From Pyrocephalus nanus (lineage: Eukaryota; Chordata; Aves; Passeriformes; Tyrannidae), in contig CM076261.1 of assembly GCA_038380795.1 (NCBI GenBank), forward strand, positions 7,446,556-7,510,555: a stretch of 64,000 nucleotides of DNA. The letters run 5' to 3'. The translations under genes and the position numbers were made by a program. The stretch's first letter is position 1. Each line of letters starts with the position of its first letter. Under the pieces are notes generated by a model. It made no database searches, had not been told where the DNA came from, and was given only the letters and a program-made list of their open reading frames with translations. This document shows positions 62,599-64,000 of this stretch, piece after piece.

Positions 62599-64000
62599 GT
62601 AAGTACCTATCTTCTGTTGTAAAGCCAGACCCCTAAAATCAGTGTGCCATTATGTTTGAATAAATGTGGAGTAAAGATAAGGAAAATGTGAGAAAACAAT
62701 GTCACTGCTGACAATATTGGCTGAGTATGTCCAAAGTGTTCCTAACATAGCATCATTGCACCTTATTGGCTTTAAAGACATCTGTCTTATATGCACCTTG
62801 TGTGTGGCACTTTGCATAAGTCCCAGACCCCAACTGCACCATATAGCAACTCCTTTAGAAAAAAATCATCGAGTCATCATGATCCTGTGATTCTAAGATT
62901 TGTGAATGAGTTTTCTGTCTGCATCAAAAATTCAGTGCTGCCACGAGCTGAGACATGAGTGAGAACAGATGAGCAACACAAGAGCTGAATATATGTACAA
63001 TTATTTTTTCCAAGGCTTGGAAGGAGGAAAACTCAGTTGGTTGAGGGCTGAGGCTTTGCTTAGCAAGGCTACTTAGGGTACTTCCCAAGGCTCATGGCTC
63101 AGTTTCTGCACTGTTCTACTTCCTTATGTTTCAGATACTTTTTCTTATTCCATTATTAAGGATACATAATAATTAACTATCCTAAATTCTCTTGAAACTG
63201 ATGTCAAAACCAAGCCTTGTAAATCAAACCTTAATGCAGTAATCCAGGTGTAATTGAACAGACTACTTAAATAACTTAGTGATGCATATATATACACTAT
63301 TCGTCAAATAAGGTGTATTAAGATCATACATGGAATAGTAGGTTGTAGTCTTATTGACCAAATGACTGAGTGGAAGAAGACAAGACACCAACTGCTGTGT
63401 AATTGTTCTTCCTATACCGTTTTGATCTTGTTATGCATTTATTGTGGCTAAAGGTAAGAGCTGTGATTCCAAATAAAAAGTACTGTATCTGTTGGTACCG
63501 GAGCCTGTCATAAAAATGGTTTTAGTATTAGTGGCAAGAAGACACACGCATTTCTTCAAATGCAGAGACAGTTATGCAGAATCAGCAGCTATTATTTCTG
63601 AATCACTTAGTTCTAATAAACACGGCAGGCTCTCAGGTTGTTAGACAATATATGTGCTTCTGCATTTTGAATTTATATCTTCAGTTCAGGTAGGGTAAGT
63701 CTAAAGCAGCATTTTAGCAGCTTACTATTTTTTTCTGTACAGATTTTGAGGATTTTGAGAGGTTTGATCCGTGCATTTGTACCACTCCATTCTCAAAACC
63801 TGCTCTTGTTATTGTGGAGACTGAGTTATAGCCCATAGCACCTAGAGTTCTAACATGACAGTGTTGAAATGCAAAAGCTTTAATGAAAAGTTCTTTGATG
63901 AAGTAATTAAAATATTAGAAATTAAGACATCAAACCAGTTAAATTGTCTACAAGAAAATTGAAAAAGTGTGAAAATTGGAATAGAATTACTCTGTGTCTA
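62599..64000 (+). other. PTPRM: PTPRM intron 4, 5' part
   Basis: The sequence runs from the GTAAGT donor of exon 4 to the end of the window. It is AT-rich and non-coding in appearance. No recognised repeat, RNA gene or further exon was found. A sequence encoding the start of the Ig-like domain is absent, so exon 5 must lie beyond 64000. Confidence 0.85.

Noticed and set aside
1..64000. CRISPR arrays, tRNA/rRNA genes, mitochondrial insertions, bacterial genes
   Set aside because: None seen. There are no regularly spaced direct repeats, no tRNA-like cloverleaf or B-box context noticed, and no mitochondrial coding similarity recognised by eye.

Overview
The window is a piece of a vertebrate nuclear genome, almost certainly from a bird. 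Three short coding exons are separated by very large AT-rich introns. The recognisable dispersed repeats are CR1 LINEs (3' ends carrying the typical GGAAGGGACCTTA / ATTCTATGATTCTGTGA-type tail) and two copies of an LTR-like repeat that I associate with avian endogenous retroviruses. There are no operons, bacterial signals or CRISPR arrays. The exact species cannot be told from this stretch.

The only gene I can support is PTPRM, the receptor-type tyrosine-protein phosphatase mu, on the + strand. The exons at 17272-17394, 52163-52428 and 62520-62598 correspond to coding exons 2, 3 and 4 of mammalian PTPRM. Splice phases are compatible at every junction (1, 1, 0, 1). Joined, they total 468 nt, exactly 156 codons, and encode essentially the whole extracellular MAM domain, the adhesive module at the N terminus of the mature receptor. 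Exon 1 (signal peptide, promoter) lies left of the window. The Ig, fibronectin III, transmembrane and phosphatase exons lie to the right.

Layout: 1-17271 is the 3' part of intron 1, with a decayed CR1-like stretch near 2.9-3.4 kb, a long CR1 copy at about 3.75-5.04 kb, a T/G-rich tract and a G-rich tract. 17395-52162 is intron 2 (34.8 kb). It contains an LTR-like element at about 20.8-21.3 kb (+) that runs into a pure T35 tract, a retroposon-like block with an A-rich tail at 31.5-31.8 kb (-), several homopolymer or microsatellite tracts, CR1 tails at 46.7 and 49.3 kb, and a second LTR-like element at about 51.0-51.8 kb (-), only about 350 bp before exon 3. 52429-62519 is intron 3 (10.1 kb), with a CR1 tail at 53.9 kb, a perfect CpG-containing hairpin at 57.4 kb, a GC-richer patch at 58.0-58.5 kb and a CR1 3' end at 59.5-59.9 kb (-). 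62599-64000 is the start of intron 4.

I found no novel biological system. The points most worth checking are lineage-specific changes in the PTPRM MAM domain (an additional cysteine beside the first disulphide cysteine, an extra N-glycosylation sequon and a two-residue deletion), a possible antisense exon-like ORF at 665-839, and several unexplained hairpins and GC-rich intronic islands. Comparisons with human PTPRM and repeat consensus sequences come from memory, not from a search.
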